NCBI GenBank assembly: GCA_043782425.1
Contig: JAYWAM010000247.1
Location: 1-31,239, forward strand
DNA length: 31,239 nt
Direction of reading: 5' to 3'
Source: JAYWAM01 sp043782425
Lineage (GTDB): Bacteria; Pseudomonadota; Gammaproteobacteria; Burkholderiales; Usitatibacteraceae
Below the pieces are notes generated by a model. It saw only the letters and a program-made list of their open reading frames with translations. It was not told where the DNA came from and made no database searches. This document shows positions 23,920 to 31,239 of this stretch, in pieces. Numbering within the stretch: the first letter of the stretch is position 1; each line of letters starts with the position of its first letter. A program made the position numbers and the translations under genes.

Positions 23920-25293
23920 TCAGCCGTTCCTAAAATAATCCACCGCCTGCTCTACCCGATCCACGGCGGTGATCTCGATCCCGGCTATAGCTTGCTTGGG
24001 CTTGTTGGCTTTGGGGATGATGGCATGGGTGAAGCCGAGTTTGGCGGCTTCGCGCAGGCGCTCTTGTCCGCGCTGCACGGGGCGAACTTCACCGGCTAAG
24101 CCGATCTCTCCAAACACGACATGCTTGGCTGGCAGTGGTTTGTTTTTCAGGCTGGAAACGATGGCGAGCAGCACAGCGAGGTCGGCGCCGGGCTCGTCGA
24201 TTTTTACGCCGCCTACGGCGTTGATGAATACGTCTTGATCGAAACACGCGATAGCGGCGTGGCGGTGCAGCACCGCGAGCAGCATGGCGAGGCGGTTCTG
24301 CTCCAGCCCGACGCTGAGGCGACGGGGATTGCCATGCGACTCATCGACCAGGGCCTGGATTTCCACCAGCAGCGGGCGTGTACCTTCCTGCGTGACCATG
24401 ACGCAACTGCCGGGAACATCATTGCTGTGCTGCGAAAGAAAAATAGCGGAAGGGTTAGTGACTTCGCGCAATCCTTTTTCGCTCATGGCGAAAACACCGA
24501 TCTCGTTTACTGCACCGAAGCGGTTTTTTACCGCGCGTATGAGGCGAAACGAGGAATGCGTATCGCCCTCGAAATAAAGCACCGTATCGACCATGTGTTC
24601 GAGCACGCGCGGCCCGGCAAGCGCGCCTTCTTTAGTCACATGGCCGACGAAAATAACCGTGGTGCCGCTGTGTTTGGCGAAGCGCGTCAACTGCGCGGCG
24701 CACTCGCGCACCTGGGCGACCGAGCCCGGCGCGGAAGTGAGCGCGCTGGAGTACATGGTCTGAATCGAATCGATGACCACGATCTCTGGTTTTTCACTGG
24801 CGATGGTGGCCTGGATTTTTTCCAGCTCTATTTCGGTGAGCAGTTTTACGTCGTGGCTATCCAGGGCCAGCCGTCTGGCGCGCAGCGCGATTTGCTGCGC
24901 CGATTCTTCGCCGCTGATGTAGAGCACCGAGCTTGCGCCGCTCATGGCGCACAGCGCTTGTAACATCAAAGTGGATTTGCCGATGCCCGGATCGCCGCCA
25001 ATTAGCACCACGGCGCCATGCACCAGCCCGCCGCCGAGCACGCGGTCGAATTCGGCCATGCCGGTGAGCTTGCGCGGCACGTCTACCGCCTTGACGGCAG
25101 AGAGCCGTTGCACCACGCCGCGCTCGCCCGCGCCCGTGGCCATCGCAGAAAAGCGGTGCGCCGCGCTGCCGCTGGCCTCGACAATGGTTTCGATCAGCGT
25201 GTTCCATTCCTGGCAATGCGGGCATTGGCCCTGCCATTTTGGCGCCTGGCCGCCACACTCGGTGCAGGTGTAAAGAGTTTTTTGTTTGGCCAT
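23920..25293 (-). CDS. radA: DNA repair protein RadA (Sms)
   Basis: A 457-residue RadA with all parts present: the N-terminal zinc finger (C10, C13, C24, C27), a RecA-type ATPase with Walker A GGDPGIGKST at 99-108, the RadA-specific KNRFG motif at 256-260, and a C-terminal Lon protease-like domain (GGVKIDEPGADLAVLLAIVSS) that lacks protease residues. It is a branch-migration helicase in recombination and repair. Its start follows the alr stop by seven bases, so the two are coupled. No anomalies. Confidence 0.96.
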   Translation of the reverse strand: MAKQKTLYTCTECGGQAPKWQGQCPHCQEWNTLIETIVEASGSAAHRFSAMATGAGERGVVQRLSAVKAVDVPRKLTGMAEFDRVLGGGLVHGAVVLIGGDPGIGKSTLMLQALCAMSGASSVLYISGEESAQQIALRARRLALDSHDVKLLTEIELEKIQATIASEKPEIVVIDSIQTMYSSALTSAPGSVAQVRECAAQLTRFAKHSGTTVIFVGHVTKEGALAGPRVLEHMVDTVLYFEGDTHSSFRLIRAVKNRFGAVNEIGVFAMSEKGLREVTNPSAIFLSQHSNDVPGSCVMVTQEGTRPLLVEIQALVDESHGNPRRLSVGLEQNRLAMLLAVLHRHAAIACFDQDVFINAVGGVKIDEPGADLAVLLAIVSSLKNKPLPAKHVVFGEIGLAGEVRPVQRGQERLREAAKLGFTHAIIPKANKPKQAIAGIEITAVDRVEQAVDYFRNG

Positions 25294-25300
25294 GTTTATT

Positions 25301-26395
25301 TCATTCGACCTCTACCAGCAACACGCGCGGCGCGACTGTACACATCAGCTCATACCCCACGGTGCCCGCTCCCTGCGCCACCTCATCGATGGGAATCAAC
25401 GCGCCCCATAGCTCGACGGGCGAGCCCACGGCTGCGCTGGGGATGTTGGTGATTTCGGCGCACAGCATATCCATGGAAACGCGGCCTAGCGTGCGCGTGC
25501 GTACGCCTTCGACGGCAATCGGCGTGCCGCTCCTGGCGATGCGCGGATAGCCGTCGGCATAGCCGCAGGCGACAATGCCGACGCGCCGCGGGCGGTCGGC
25601 GCGAAACGTGGCGCCGTAACCCACTGCATCTCCCGGCTTGAGGTCTTGCACGGCAATGATTTCCGATTTGAGACGCATCGCGGGTTGCAGGCCTAGTGCT
25701 TGCGCTGAACGCGCGGCGAACGGCGACGCGCCGTAAAGCATGATGCCGGGGCGCACCCAGTCGCCGTGCGCTTCCTTGTAGTCAATGAGGGCGGCGGAAT
25801 TGCACAGACTGGTGGGATAGGCGAGTTCAGCGCAATGTTCACGAAAGCATTTTAACGGCACGGCGACACCGTCTTTTTCATCGGCGCTGCTAAAGTGCGT
25901 CATCAGCGTGATGTGCGCCACTTGCGTAAGCGCGGCGAGGCGTTCGACTGCGGCGCGGAAAGCTTGGGGCGCGAAGCCCAGCCGGTTCATGCCGCTGTTC
26001 ATTTTCACGAACACGCCCAAGGGTCGCGCGAGCTGCGCGCGCGCCAGTACTTCGATCTGAGCGGCGTTATGCACCACTGTCCATAGCTGGTGTTGCGCAA
26101 ACACTTCCAGCTCGTCGGGCGAAAAAAAACCTTGCAGCATGAGGATGGGTTGGGTGACGCCGAGTTGGCGCAAACGCAGCGCGCTTTCGATCTCAACGGT
26201 AGCGAAGCCGTCGGCGGCGCTGAGCGCTTTTGCCGCAATGTCGATGCCGTGCCCATAGGCGTTGGCCTTCACCACGGCGAAGGCCTTGGCGGTGGGGGCA
26301 CACTGCTTGGCGATCTGATAGTTGTGGCGCAGCGCTACGCGGGAGATTTCGGCGTACAGGGGGCGGGCGGGCTTTATCGATTTTGAAATCACCAT
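25301..26395 (-). CDS. alr: Alanine racemase
   Basis: A 364-residue PLP enzyme that interconverts L- and D-alanine for peptidoglycan. The PLP Lys is K43 in AVVKANAYGHG and the catalytic Tyr is Y259 in AVGYGATF, both intact. The TIM barrel and C-terminal beta domain are of normal length. It follows dnaB and precedes radA on the minus strand. A strong hairpin repeat (26406-26447) lies just before its start, and ATG 26395 has no good ribosome binding site, so translation may be weak or the true start slightly downstream. Confidence 0.95.
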   Translation of the reverse strand: MVISKSIKPARPLYAEISRVALRHNYQIAKQCAPTAKAFAVVKANAYGHGIDIAAKALSAADGFATVEIESALRLRQLGVTQPILMLQGFFSPDELEVFAQHQLWTVVHNAAQIEVLARAQLARPLGVFVKMNSGMNRLGFAPQAFRAAVERLAALTQVAHITLMTHFSSADEKDGVAVPLKCFREHCAELAYPTSLCNSAALIDYKEAHGDWVRPGIMLYGASPFAARSAQALGLQPAMRLKSEIIAVQDLKPGDAVGYGATFRADRPRRVGIVACGYADGYPRIARSGTPIAVEGVRTRTLGRVSMDMLCAEITNIPSAAVGSPVELWGALIPIDEVAQGAGTVGYELMCTVAPRVLLVEVE

Positions 26396-26405
26396 GTATG
26401 CAACT

Positions 26406-26447
26406 GCCCCTCACCCCTGCCCCTCTCCCCAAAAACGGGGAGAGGGG
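26406..26447. repeat. Strong 11-bp hairpin repeat between dnaB and alr
   Basis: CCCCTCTCCCC (26420-26430) pairs perfectly with GGGGAGAGGGG (26437-26447) around a six-base loop (aaaaac), preceded by CCCCTCACCCC. It shares the CCTCACCCC and CCTCTCCC motifs of the longer element at 18433-18528. It has no T-tract on the minus strand, so it is a repeat rather than a clean terminator, but it is strong enough to pause transcription between dnaB and alr. Confidence 0.65.
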
Positions 26448-26506
26448 ATTTGGTTTTACGCTATTGGAAATGGAATTTGAACCACACCTGCCGGACTTAT
26501 ATTCCT

Positions 26507-27919
26507 TTAGTACCCGCTCGGCCCGGCGTGATTCTCGAAGCGCGTATTGTGTCCGATGAAGGTCAGACGCACCGTGCCGATGGGGCCGTTACGCTGCTTG
26601 CCGATGATGATTTCGGCGGTGCCTTTATCGGCGCTTTCGGGGTTGTACACTTCATCGCGATAGACAAAAAGGATCACGTCGGCATCCTGCTCGATGGCGC
26701 CTGATTCCCTTAAATCCGACATGACAGGACGTTTGTTGGGGCGTTGCTCGAGCGAGCGGTTTAACTGTGAGAGCGCCATGACCGGCACCTTGAGTTCTTT
26801 AGCGAGAGCTTTCAGGCCGCGCGAAATTTCCGAGATTTCGGTGGCGCGGTTCTCGCCCGATCCGCCCGAGGCCGACATGAGTTGCAGATAATCCACGACG
26901 ATTAAACCGAGGCCGCCGTACTGGCGGTGCATGCGTCGCGCACGCGCGCGCAATTCGAGCGAATTGAGTGCTGCGGTTTCATCGACTTGAATAGGCGCTT
27001 CGTTGAGCTTGGTGAGGGCGACGTTGAGTCGATCCCAGTCGCGCGCTTCGAGCCGCCCGGTGCGCAGGCGCTGTTGATCGACACGGCTGACGGAACTGAG
27101 AAAACGTCCCGCCACCTGGGTGCCACCCATTTCCATGGAGAACACCAGCACCGGCAGCTTGATGCTGAGGGCGACGTGCTCGGCGATGTTGAGCGAGATG
27201 GCGGTCTTGCCCATCGACGGCCGCCCGGCGACGATGATGAGATCACCGGGCTGCATGCCAGAGGTGCGTTCATCGAGATCCACAAAACCGGTGGCCACGC
27301 CGGTGACGGCGGAAGGATTCTTGGCAAGATCGTCGAGCCGTGTCATTACTTCGGCCAGCAGCGTGCTCATGGAAAGGAAACCCTGCGCGCCGCGCTGGCC
27401 AGCCTCGGCGATTTCAAACACGCGCGACTCGGCCTCATCGAGCAATTGGCGCGCGTTGCGCCCGGCGGGCTGATAGGCCGAATCGGCGATCTCGGTGCCC
27501 ACCCACGCCAGACGGCGCATGATGGAACGCTCGCGCACGATCTCGGCGTAAAGGCGGATATTGGCTGCGCTGGGCGTGCTTTCGGCCAGCAGGTGCAGAT
27601 ATGGAATGCCGCCGGCGCCGGCCAGCTCGCCATTCATTTGCATCGATTCGGCTATGGTCAGCACGTCGGCGGGTTTGTTCTGCTCTATCAGCCGGGAAAT
27701 ATGCTGATAAATGAGGCGATGATCCTGGCGGTAGAAATCCTCGACGGCGATGATGTCGCCTATCTTGTCCCACGACTCGTTGGCGAGCATCAGGCCGCCG
27801 AGCACCGATTGCTCGGCTTCAAGCGAATGCGGCGGCATCCTGATCGCCTCGACCTGCGCGTCACTTGCTGTCTGGCTAAGATAGGAAACGCGTTGCGGTG
27901 CGGCGGGGACACTGGCCAT
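26507..27919 (-). CDS. dnaB: Replicative DNA helicase DnaB
   Basis: A 470-residue hexameric helicase that unwinds DNA ahead of the replication fork. The N-terminal DnaB domain (PHSLEAEQSVLGGLML from about 30) is followed by a RecA-like domain with Walker A GRPSMGKT at 232-239, Walker B (LGLIVVDYLQLM) and the late motif LSQLNRSLEQRPNKRPVMSDLRESGAIEQDAD. Length and motifs are typical. It is downstream of rplI with a terminator in between, so it likely has its own promoter in the 220-base gap. Neighbours fit the betaproteobacterial order. Confidence 0.97.
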   Translation of the reverse strand: MASVPAAPQRVSYLSQTASDAQVEAIRMPPHSLEAEQSVLGGLMLANESWDKIGDIIAVEDFYRQDHRLIYQHISRLIEQNKPADVLTIAESMQMNGELAGAGGIPYLHLLAESTPSAANIRLYAEIVRERSIMRRLAWVGTEIADSAYQPAGRNARQLLDEAESRVFEIAEAGQRGAQGFLSMSTLLAEVMTRLDDLAKNPSAVTGVATGFVDLDERTSGMQPGDLIIVAGRPSMGKTAISLNIAEHVALSIKLPVLVFSMEMGGTQVAGRFLSSVSRVDQQRLRTGRLEARDWDRLNVALTKLNEAPIQVDETAALNSLELRARARRMHRQYGGLGLIVVDYLQLMSASGGSGENRATEISEISRGLKALAKELKVPVMALSQLNRSLEQRPNKRPVMSDLRESGAIEQDADVILFVYRDEVYNPESADKGTAEIIIGKQRNGPIGTVRLTFIGHNTRFENHAGPSGY

Positions 27920-28082
27920 AGATTTATTCCTTGCATCGAACGCGGCGTGTAAGCACGTCTGCGAATGTTCTTATTATGAGGGGAAATGCGCGTGCCCGGA
28001 TTTTCCCACTTAAATTTATCAGCAACAATGCACAAGCTTGTTGATAACCCCGGAATAATCTGGGGACGATTTGCAAACTTCA

Positions 28083-28114
28083 ATAAAAAACAAAGGGCTG
28101 CCGCAGCAGCCCTT
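28083..28114 (-). terminator. Rho-independent terminator after rplI
   Basis: On the minus strand AAGGGCTGC pairs with GCAGCCCTT (28093-28101 with 28106-28114) around a four-base loop, followed by a GTTTTTT tract. It is a textbook intrinsic terminator for the rpsF-priB-rpsR-rplI operon, and separates it from dnaB. Confidence 0.93.
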
Positions 28115-28139
28115 AGTCTGGAACGCTTGCGAAAAAAAA

Positions 28140-28592
28140 CTACGCGGCTTCGCCCAGCACCGACACGGTGATATGCGCATTCACGTCAGTATGCAGATGC
28201 AACGTGATCGGGTAGTCGCCGATAGCCTTCATGGGACCATTGGGCAGCAACACTTCGGCGCGTTTGATTTCAAAGCCTTGCGCCTTGAGCGCATCGGCGA
28301 TGTCCGAATTTCCCACTGAACCGAACAGGCGTCCGTCCACTCCCGACTTGGCGCTGATTTGCACCATCAAGCCTTCGAGCTTCTCGGCGCGCGCCTGTGC
28401 GGCAGTATGCGTTTCAGCGGCTTTGGCTTCCAGGTCGGCGCGGCGTGTCTCAAACTCGGCCTTGTTACTGTCGGTAGCGCGCTTGGCCTTGCCTTGCGGA
28501 ATGAGAAAGTTACGCGCGTAGCCGTCTTTGACTTTGACAACATCGCCCAAACCGCCCAGGTTAATGACTTTTTCCATCAGAATGATTTGCAT
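28140..28592 (-). CDS. rplI: 50S ribosomal protein L9
   Basis: A 150-residue L9 with the signature start MQIILMEKVINLGGLGDVV and GYARNFLIPQGKA, a long connecting helix (about 40-75) and the C-terminal RNA-binding domain. It binds 23S rRNA near the L1 stalk. Last gene of the rpsF operon, 32 bases after rpsR, then a strong terminator. Length is close to the usual 149. Confidence 0.97.
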   Translation of the reverse strand: MQIILMEKVINLGGLGDVVKVKDGYARNFLIPQGKAKRATDSNKAEFETRRADLEAKAAETHTAAQARAEKLEGLMVQISAKSGVDGRLFGSVGNSDIADALKAQGFEIKRAEVLLPNGPMKAIGDYPITLHLHTDVNAHITVSVLGEAA

Positions 28593-28624
28593 GTTTTTCT
28601 CCTATTTCCCAATGCGGCGATCAA

Positions 28625-28912
28625 TCAATGCAGATCGGTGTAGTGCAGCAAGGCCAAAAAGCGCGCGCGCTTGATGGCGATACCGAGCTGGCGCTGATAG
28701 CGCGCTTTGGTGCCGGTGATACGCGCCGGGATGATTTTGCCGTTCTCGTTGACGAATTCCTTGAGAATATCGATATCCTTGTAATCCACTTCCTTGATAC
28801 CTTCAGCGGTGAAGCGGCAAAACTTCTTGCGGCGAAACAATCCACGATTCGGATTGCGCGGGTTTTTCTTGTCGTCTTTCTTGAAGCCACGACGCGGTGA
28901 TGGGCGGGGCAT
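28625..28912 (-). CDS. rpsR: 30S ribosomal protein S18
   Basis: A 95-residue S18. The core from FRRKKFCRFTAEGIKEVDYKD to the end, with IIPARITGTKARYQRQLGIAIKRARFLALLHYTD, is characteristic. An N-terminal basic extension (PRPSPRRGFKKDDKKNPRNPNRG) makes it longer than the 75 residues of E. coli. S18 pairs with S6 in the platform of the small subunit. Upstream is priB, downstream rplI. Confidence 0.97.
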   Translation of the reverse strand: MPRPSPRRGFKKDDKKNPRNPNRGLFRRKKFCRFTAEGIKEVDYKDIDILKEFVNENGKIIPARITGTKARYQRQLGIAIKRARFLALLHYTDLH

Positions 28913-28923
28913 AATTTACCTCT

Positions 28924-29220
28924 TTAGATTAACTTGAATTGCGTAATATGCAGAACCGGGTATTCACTGAAACGGTTCTTGCGGTTCATAAATCCTTTGA
29001 CCGAAAGCGTCTGTCCGGCGCGGATGATCGATAAATCGATGGCGGTCGCGCCGAATGCCACTGCGCTGATTTCAAAATGCGCCGGGCTAGTCTTACCTGA
29101 CTCTTCCTGCTGCGATTCGTGCTTGAGCTTTATGCTCATCACCGGCACACCGGCTGGCGTGTGGCGCAGGGCGTCAGCCTCGATCACTTCTCCGTCCAGT
29201 ACAAACTGGTTGCGCGTCAC
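28924..29220 (-). CDS. priB: Primosomal replication protein N (PriB)
   Basis: A 98-residue single-stranded-DNA-binding OB-fold protein that assists PriA in restarting stalled forks. Motifs seen are NQFVLDGEVIEADALRHTPAGVPV and SVKGFMNRKNRFSEYPVLHITQF. The start is GTG at 29220, which overlaps the rpsF stop TGA (GTGA), a four-base overlap that indicates translational coupling. Standard place between rpsF and rpsR. Confidence 0.93.
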   Translation of the reverse strand: MTRNQFVLDGEVIEADALRHTPAGVPVMSIKLKHESQQEESGKTSPAHFEISAVAFGATAIDLSIIRAGQTLSVKGFMNRKNRFSEYPVLHITQFKLI

Positions 29221-29633
29221 ACAGCCGCAGCCTCTTCTCTGCCGGGCGCGGGATCGCGCGGCACTTCCCTGGCCTCTTTCACGTCGTCGCTGCGCGCATC
29301 GGCAGACTTGGACTTGTCCTCTTTCATCATTACCGAAGGCGCGGTCACAGCCTGCGACATGGTGATTGTAAGGTGGCGCAGCACGGCATCGTTGAACTTG
29401 AACGCGTGTTCGAGTTCATCTAGGGTGGCATTGTTGATTTCGACGTTCATCAGCACATAATGTGCCTTGAACAATTTCTGGATGGGGTAGGCCATTTGGC
29501 GCCGGCCCCAGTCTTCGACGCGGTGGATTTTTCCGCCGCCGGTGGTGACCATCGCTTTGTAGCGCTCGATCATGGCGGGAACCTGCTCGCTTTGATCGGG
29601 ATGGACAATAAAAACGATTTCGTAATGGCGCAT
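29217..29633 (-). CDS. rpsF: 30S ribosomal protein S6
   Basis: A 138-residue S6 beginning MRHYEIVFIVHPDQSEQVPAMIERY and including VEDWGRRQMAYPIQKLFKAHYVLMNVE, both diagnostic. An acidic and Lys-rich C-terminal tail from about residue 105 (KEDKSKSADARSDDVKEAREV) is longer than in some relatives. The start at 29633 has AAGGAG seven bases upstream; the longer frame from 29669 has none. First gene of the operon, with a promoter at 29754-29782 and a leader of about 110 bases. Confidence 0.97.
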   Translation of the reverse strand: MRHYEIVFIVHPDQSEQVPAMIERYKAMVTTGGGKIHRVEDWGRRQMAYPIQKLFKAHYVLMNVEINNATLDELEHAFKFNDAVLRHLTITMSQAVTAPSVMMKEDKSKSADARSDDVKEAREVPRDPAPGREEAAAV

Positions 29634-29984
29634 GCAATTCTCCTTGTGGGTGTAGCAGCAAAGCTGCAATTAAGCCTCCCGCCATGCGCTAGACGGTGAA
29701 GCAAGGTTGACCTTCAGCGTTGGTCTCGTACCGCCGACCCGTAACGCCGCGAAATAGTACGGTGTTAAGAGGGAAAAGTCAAACAAAATGTCAAATAAAA
29801 TCAGGCTACTTGCAGGGTAAATTTGTTCTCAAGGTTCGCGTGACCCGGAATCCGTAGGATGGGTGCAACCCATCACCCCGGTTCACCGACGGCGTTGTCA
29901 CTTCATCGCCAACTGGCGCGCCCGGTGTTGTCATAGACTTATGAATATCATGCGGTGTATGAAAGGCTGATGGGTTACACCCAT
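29634..29984. other. 351-base gap: rpsF leader, promoter and REP-like element
   Basis: No gene is seen. On the minus strand this gap holds the rpsF leader of about 110 bases and its promoter at 29754-29782. To the right is the 137-bp repeat element at 29853-29989, which reaches into the end of the YaiI gene. Confidence 0.7.
29754..29782 (-). promoter_or_regulatory. Sigma-70 promoter for the rpsF operon
   Basis: Read on the minus strand, TTGACT (29777-29782), a 17-base spacer and TACTAT (29754-29759) give a near-consensus -35/-10 pair upstream of rpsF. An overlapping TTGACA-like box lies a little further upstream. Confidence 0.75.
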
Positions 29985-29989
29985 CTACG
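29853..29989. repeat. 137-bp element with inverted REP-like ends (family B)
   Basis: CGTAGGATGGGTGCAACCC at 29853 onward and its mirror ending ...GGGTTACACCCATCTACG at 29989 form inverted ends, each a hairpin (GGATGGGTG with CAACCCATC). The layout matches family A at 6043-6179, including about the same length, but the end sequence differs. Its right end supplies the TAG stop (29985-29987) of the minus-strand YaiI gene. Confidence 0.7.
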
Positions 29990-30452
29990 ACGCTGGGTCG
30001 CCCGCCTTGCCATAGCGCAGCAGAAAACGATCAAGCTGATTGGCGAAGGCCTGACGGTCGGCGTGATTGAACGGCGGCGGCCCTCCGGTTTCCACTCCGC
30101 TGCTGCGTAGTTCATCCATGAAAGTGCGCATGGTGAGGCGCTCCTCGATGTTGTCCTGTGTATAAAACTCGCCGCGCGGATCGAGTGCGCGCCCGCCACG
30201 CTGTATCACCGATGCTGCCAGCGGTATATCGGCGGTAATGACCAGATCGCCCGGCTGCACGCGCGCGGCGATCTCATTGTCGGCCTCATCAAAACCACGT
30301 GATACCTGGAGCGTTTTGATATAGCGCGAAGCGGGGATGCGCAACGGCTGATTGGCGACCAGGGTCAGCATCAGTTCCAGTCTTTCGGCTGCTCGAAAAA
30401 GAATTTCCTTGATGACGCCGGGACAGGCGTCGGCGTCAACCCAGATGTGCAT
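29985..30452 (-). CDS. yaiI: YaiI/YqxD family (UPF0178, DUF188) protein
   Basis: A 155-residue protein of the UPF0178 family beginning MHIWVDADACPGVIKEILFRAAER, with the conserved DxDAC motif (D6, D8) and GDLVITADIPLAA. It resembles the PIN/FLAP nuclease fold but has no established function in most bacteria. The C-terminus ends FLLRYGKAGDPAS with a TAG stop that is within the REP-like repeat, so the last few residues may have come from an insertion. Followed (upstream on this strand) by the pilin gene. Confidence 0.9.
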   Translation of the reverse strand: MHIWVDADACPGVIKEILFRAAERLELMLTLVANQPLRIPASRYIKTLQVSRGFDEADNEIAARVQPGDLVITADIPLAASVIQRGGRALDPRGEFYTQDNIEERLTMRTFMDELRSSGVETGGPPPFNHADRQAFANQLDRFLLRYGKAGDPAS

Positions 30453-30455
30453 CGC

Positions 30456-30935
30456 TTAGAACGTGACGGTAATGGTCAGAGTGTCGCTATAGCTTCCAGC
30501 GCGCACGTCTTGCAGGGCATTGATACGGGAGAAAATATTGAACGTCAAAGTACCGCTGGTATTATTTGCCAGGGTAATGGTTTGGGTAACAGTATTGACG
30601 CCATTGGTATTGCCCCACACTGCGAGTCTTGAAGCGTCGCGATAAAGGTTATAACTGAGCAGATCACTTCCGCCTACCAGCTTTGCCAACCGGTTTGCAA
30701 TACTGCCGGAATTCAAGCTCGGCCCCATTCCCACTGTCACCGGCGTGCTCGAAGGGCCACCATCGCGGCGGCAGGTAACGATAAACGTCCCGCTGGAATC
30801 AACACTGACCGCGCTATAACTCGGGTAGCTGCCGAGGTTCAGGCTGGCGCTGCTGCCATTGCAAGTTGTCACCTGCGCCAAGGCAGCATTAGAGCTAAAA
30901 GCCAGGAGCGAAAAAATTAGCAGATGTTTGAGCAT
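30456..30935 (-). CDS. Spore coat U-like pilin subunit
   Basis: A 159-residue secreted protein with a signal peptide (LKHLLIFSLLAFSSNAALAQ), and the SCPU pattern: an early Cys (TTCNGSSASLNLGSYPSYSAVSVDSSGTFIVTCRR) with two cysteines that can form a disulfide, and a beta-rich C-terminus ending DTLTITVTF. SCPU-domain proteins are subunits of archaic chaperone-usher pili. The start at 30935 lies four bases after the usher stop, so it is in the same operon. No strong ribosome binding site is seen. The true operon continues to the right. Confidence 0.85.
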   Translation of the reverse strand: MLKHLLIFSLLAFSSNAALAQVTTCNGSSASLNLGSYPSYSAVSVDSSGTFIVTCRRDGGPSSTPVTVGMGPSLNSGSIANRLAKLVGGSDLLSYNLYRDASRLAVWGNTNGVNTVTQTITLANNTSGTLTFNIFSRINALQDVRAGSYSDTLTITVTF

Positions 30936-30939
30936 GGGT

Positions 30940-31239
30940 TTAAGGCGCCACATCGCAAGTCAGGATTTCGTTAAGAACAATGAATGCATCGGCGCTGGCA
31001 GGAATCGTCAATGAAAAAACGCACGCGGTTTTGCCGATCTGAACCGAAGCAGCGTGGGTCCCAGCAGATAGGTTTTCAAGATAAAAGTCACCATTTTTAC
31101 CAGTCGGGAAGGTCGTCTTGTTTCCGCCTACATCAAGCGCGATTAAATGATACTCCAGTGGCCGGAGCATGCCAGCGGAACGGTACTTCAACGCGCCGAC
31201 GATGCTTTGCGTACGCGTAACCGAAAACTTGATTACCGA
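30940..31239 (-). CDS. Fimbrial usher protein, C-terminal part (cut at window edge)
   Basis: The reading frame is open to the end of the window (31239), which is the upstream side of this minus-strand gene, so the start lies outside. The visible 99 residues show the C-terminal usher domain: LKYRSAGMLRPLEYHLIAL, then GKNGDFYLENLSAGTHAASVQIGKTACVFSLTIP and a last Cys in EILTCDVAP. This domain recruits chaperone-subunit complexes in pilus assembly. It ends four bases before the pilin start. A family match to the archaic ushers is likely, based on the pilin next to it. Confidence 0.78.
   Translation of the reverse strand, partial: SVIKFSVTRTQSIVGALKYRSAGMLRPLEYHLIALDVGGNKTTFPTGKNGDFYLENLSAGTHAASVQIGKTACVFSLTIPASADAFIVLNEILTCDVAP

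Noticed and set aside
28036..28050. DnaA-box-like site near dnaB (TTATCAACA)
   Set aside because: A single 9-mer with one mismatch to TTATCCACA in a gene gap is expected by chance. No cluster or origin features.
29641..29700. S6:S18-type autoregulatory leader in the rpsF leader
   Set aside because: A small hairpin CCGTC/GGCGG with CCG is there, but the fit to the known S6:S18-binding motif is weak by eye and I cannot test the structure.
1..31239. CRISPR array or tRNA/rRNA genes
   Set aside because: No regularly spaced direct repeats or rRNA sequence were seen, and no tRNA cloverleaf was noticed, although a tRNA scan was not possible here.

Overview
The window looks like chromosomal DNA from a betaproteobacterium. 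The main evidence is the block rpsF-priB-rpsR-rplI-dnaB-alr-radA on the minus strand (23.9-29.6 kb), a gene order familiar from Neisseria, Nitrosomonas and relatives. An AcrR/MexR-type efflux locus, two GGDEF proteins and many small palindromic intergenic repeats fit that placement. The species cannot be named from sequence alone. An order-level guess (Nitrosomonadales-like) is inference only.

Layout. 0-4.6 kb (minus): two probably coupled secreted proteins, a 991-residue protein with one YD-repeat hairpin followed by IPT/TIG-like domains, then a glycine-rich protein. 4.7-6.0 kb (plus): a secreted vanadium-haloperoxidase/PAP2-fold protein. 6.0-6.25 kb: two repeat elements. 6.3-7.5 kb (minus): a membrane fatty acid hydroxylase and a small secreted protein. 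7.7-11.4 kb (minus): a string of small, mostly unrelated genes all in one direction (NTF2-like, GNAT, VOC/glyoxalase, FAD monooxygenase, ParE-like toxin and antitoxin). At least two of the gaps hold imperfect inverted repeats resembling integron attC sites, so this may be a cassette cluster without an integrase. 11.5-17.5 kb (minus): a tripartite RND efflux operon (adaptor, pump, outer membrane channel), divergent from a TetR repressor (17.7-18.4 kb, plus). The gap between them holds an operator almost identical in its arms to the E. coli AcrR box. 18.6-19.5 kb: a GAF-GGDEF diguanylate cyclase. 19.8-20.2 kb: a YXWGXW-type secreted protein. 20.3-23.7 kb (plus): an orphan periplasmic solute-binding protein next to an MHYT/sensor/GGDEF membrane protein. 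23.9-29.6 kb: the replication/ribosomal block. 30.0-31.2 kb (minus): YaiI/UPF0178, a spore-coat-U-like pilin and the C-terminal end of a fimbrial usher cut by the window edge.

How the parts work together. The efflux genes form a regulated drug-export unit. The core block supplies ribosomal proteins S6, S18 and L9, primosome protein PriB, helicase DnaB, alanine racemase and RadA. Two cyclases with intact GGDEF and I-sites point to c-di-GMP signalling, one of them possibly fed by a periplasmic binding protein. The usher and pilin are part of a surface-pilus operon that continues to the right.

Intergenic DNA is unusually rich in short palindromes of at least six different families. Two of these are paired into elements about 137 bp long that look like REPINs. 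The points of most interest are the possible cassette cluster, the YD/IPT plus glycine-rich pair with its in-frame 12-bp ATG-bearing repeats, the SBP-MHYT-GGDEF pair, and the REPIN-like elements that touch or supply stop codons.
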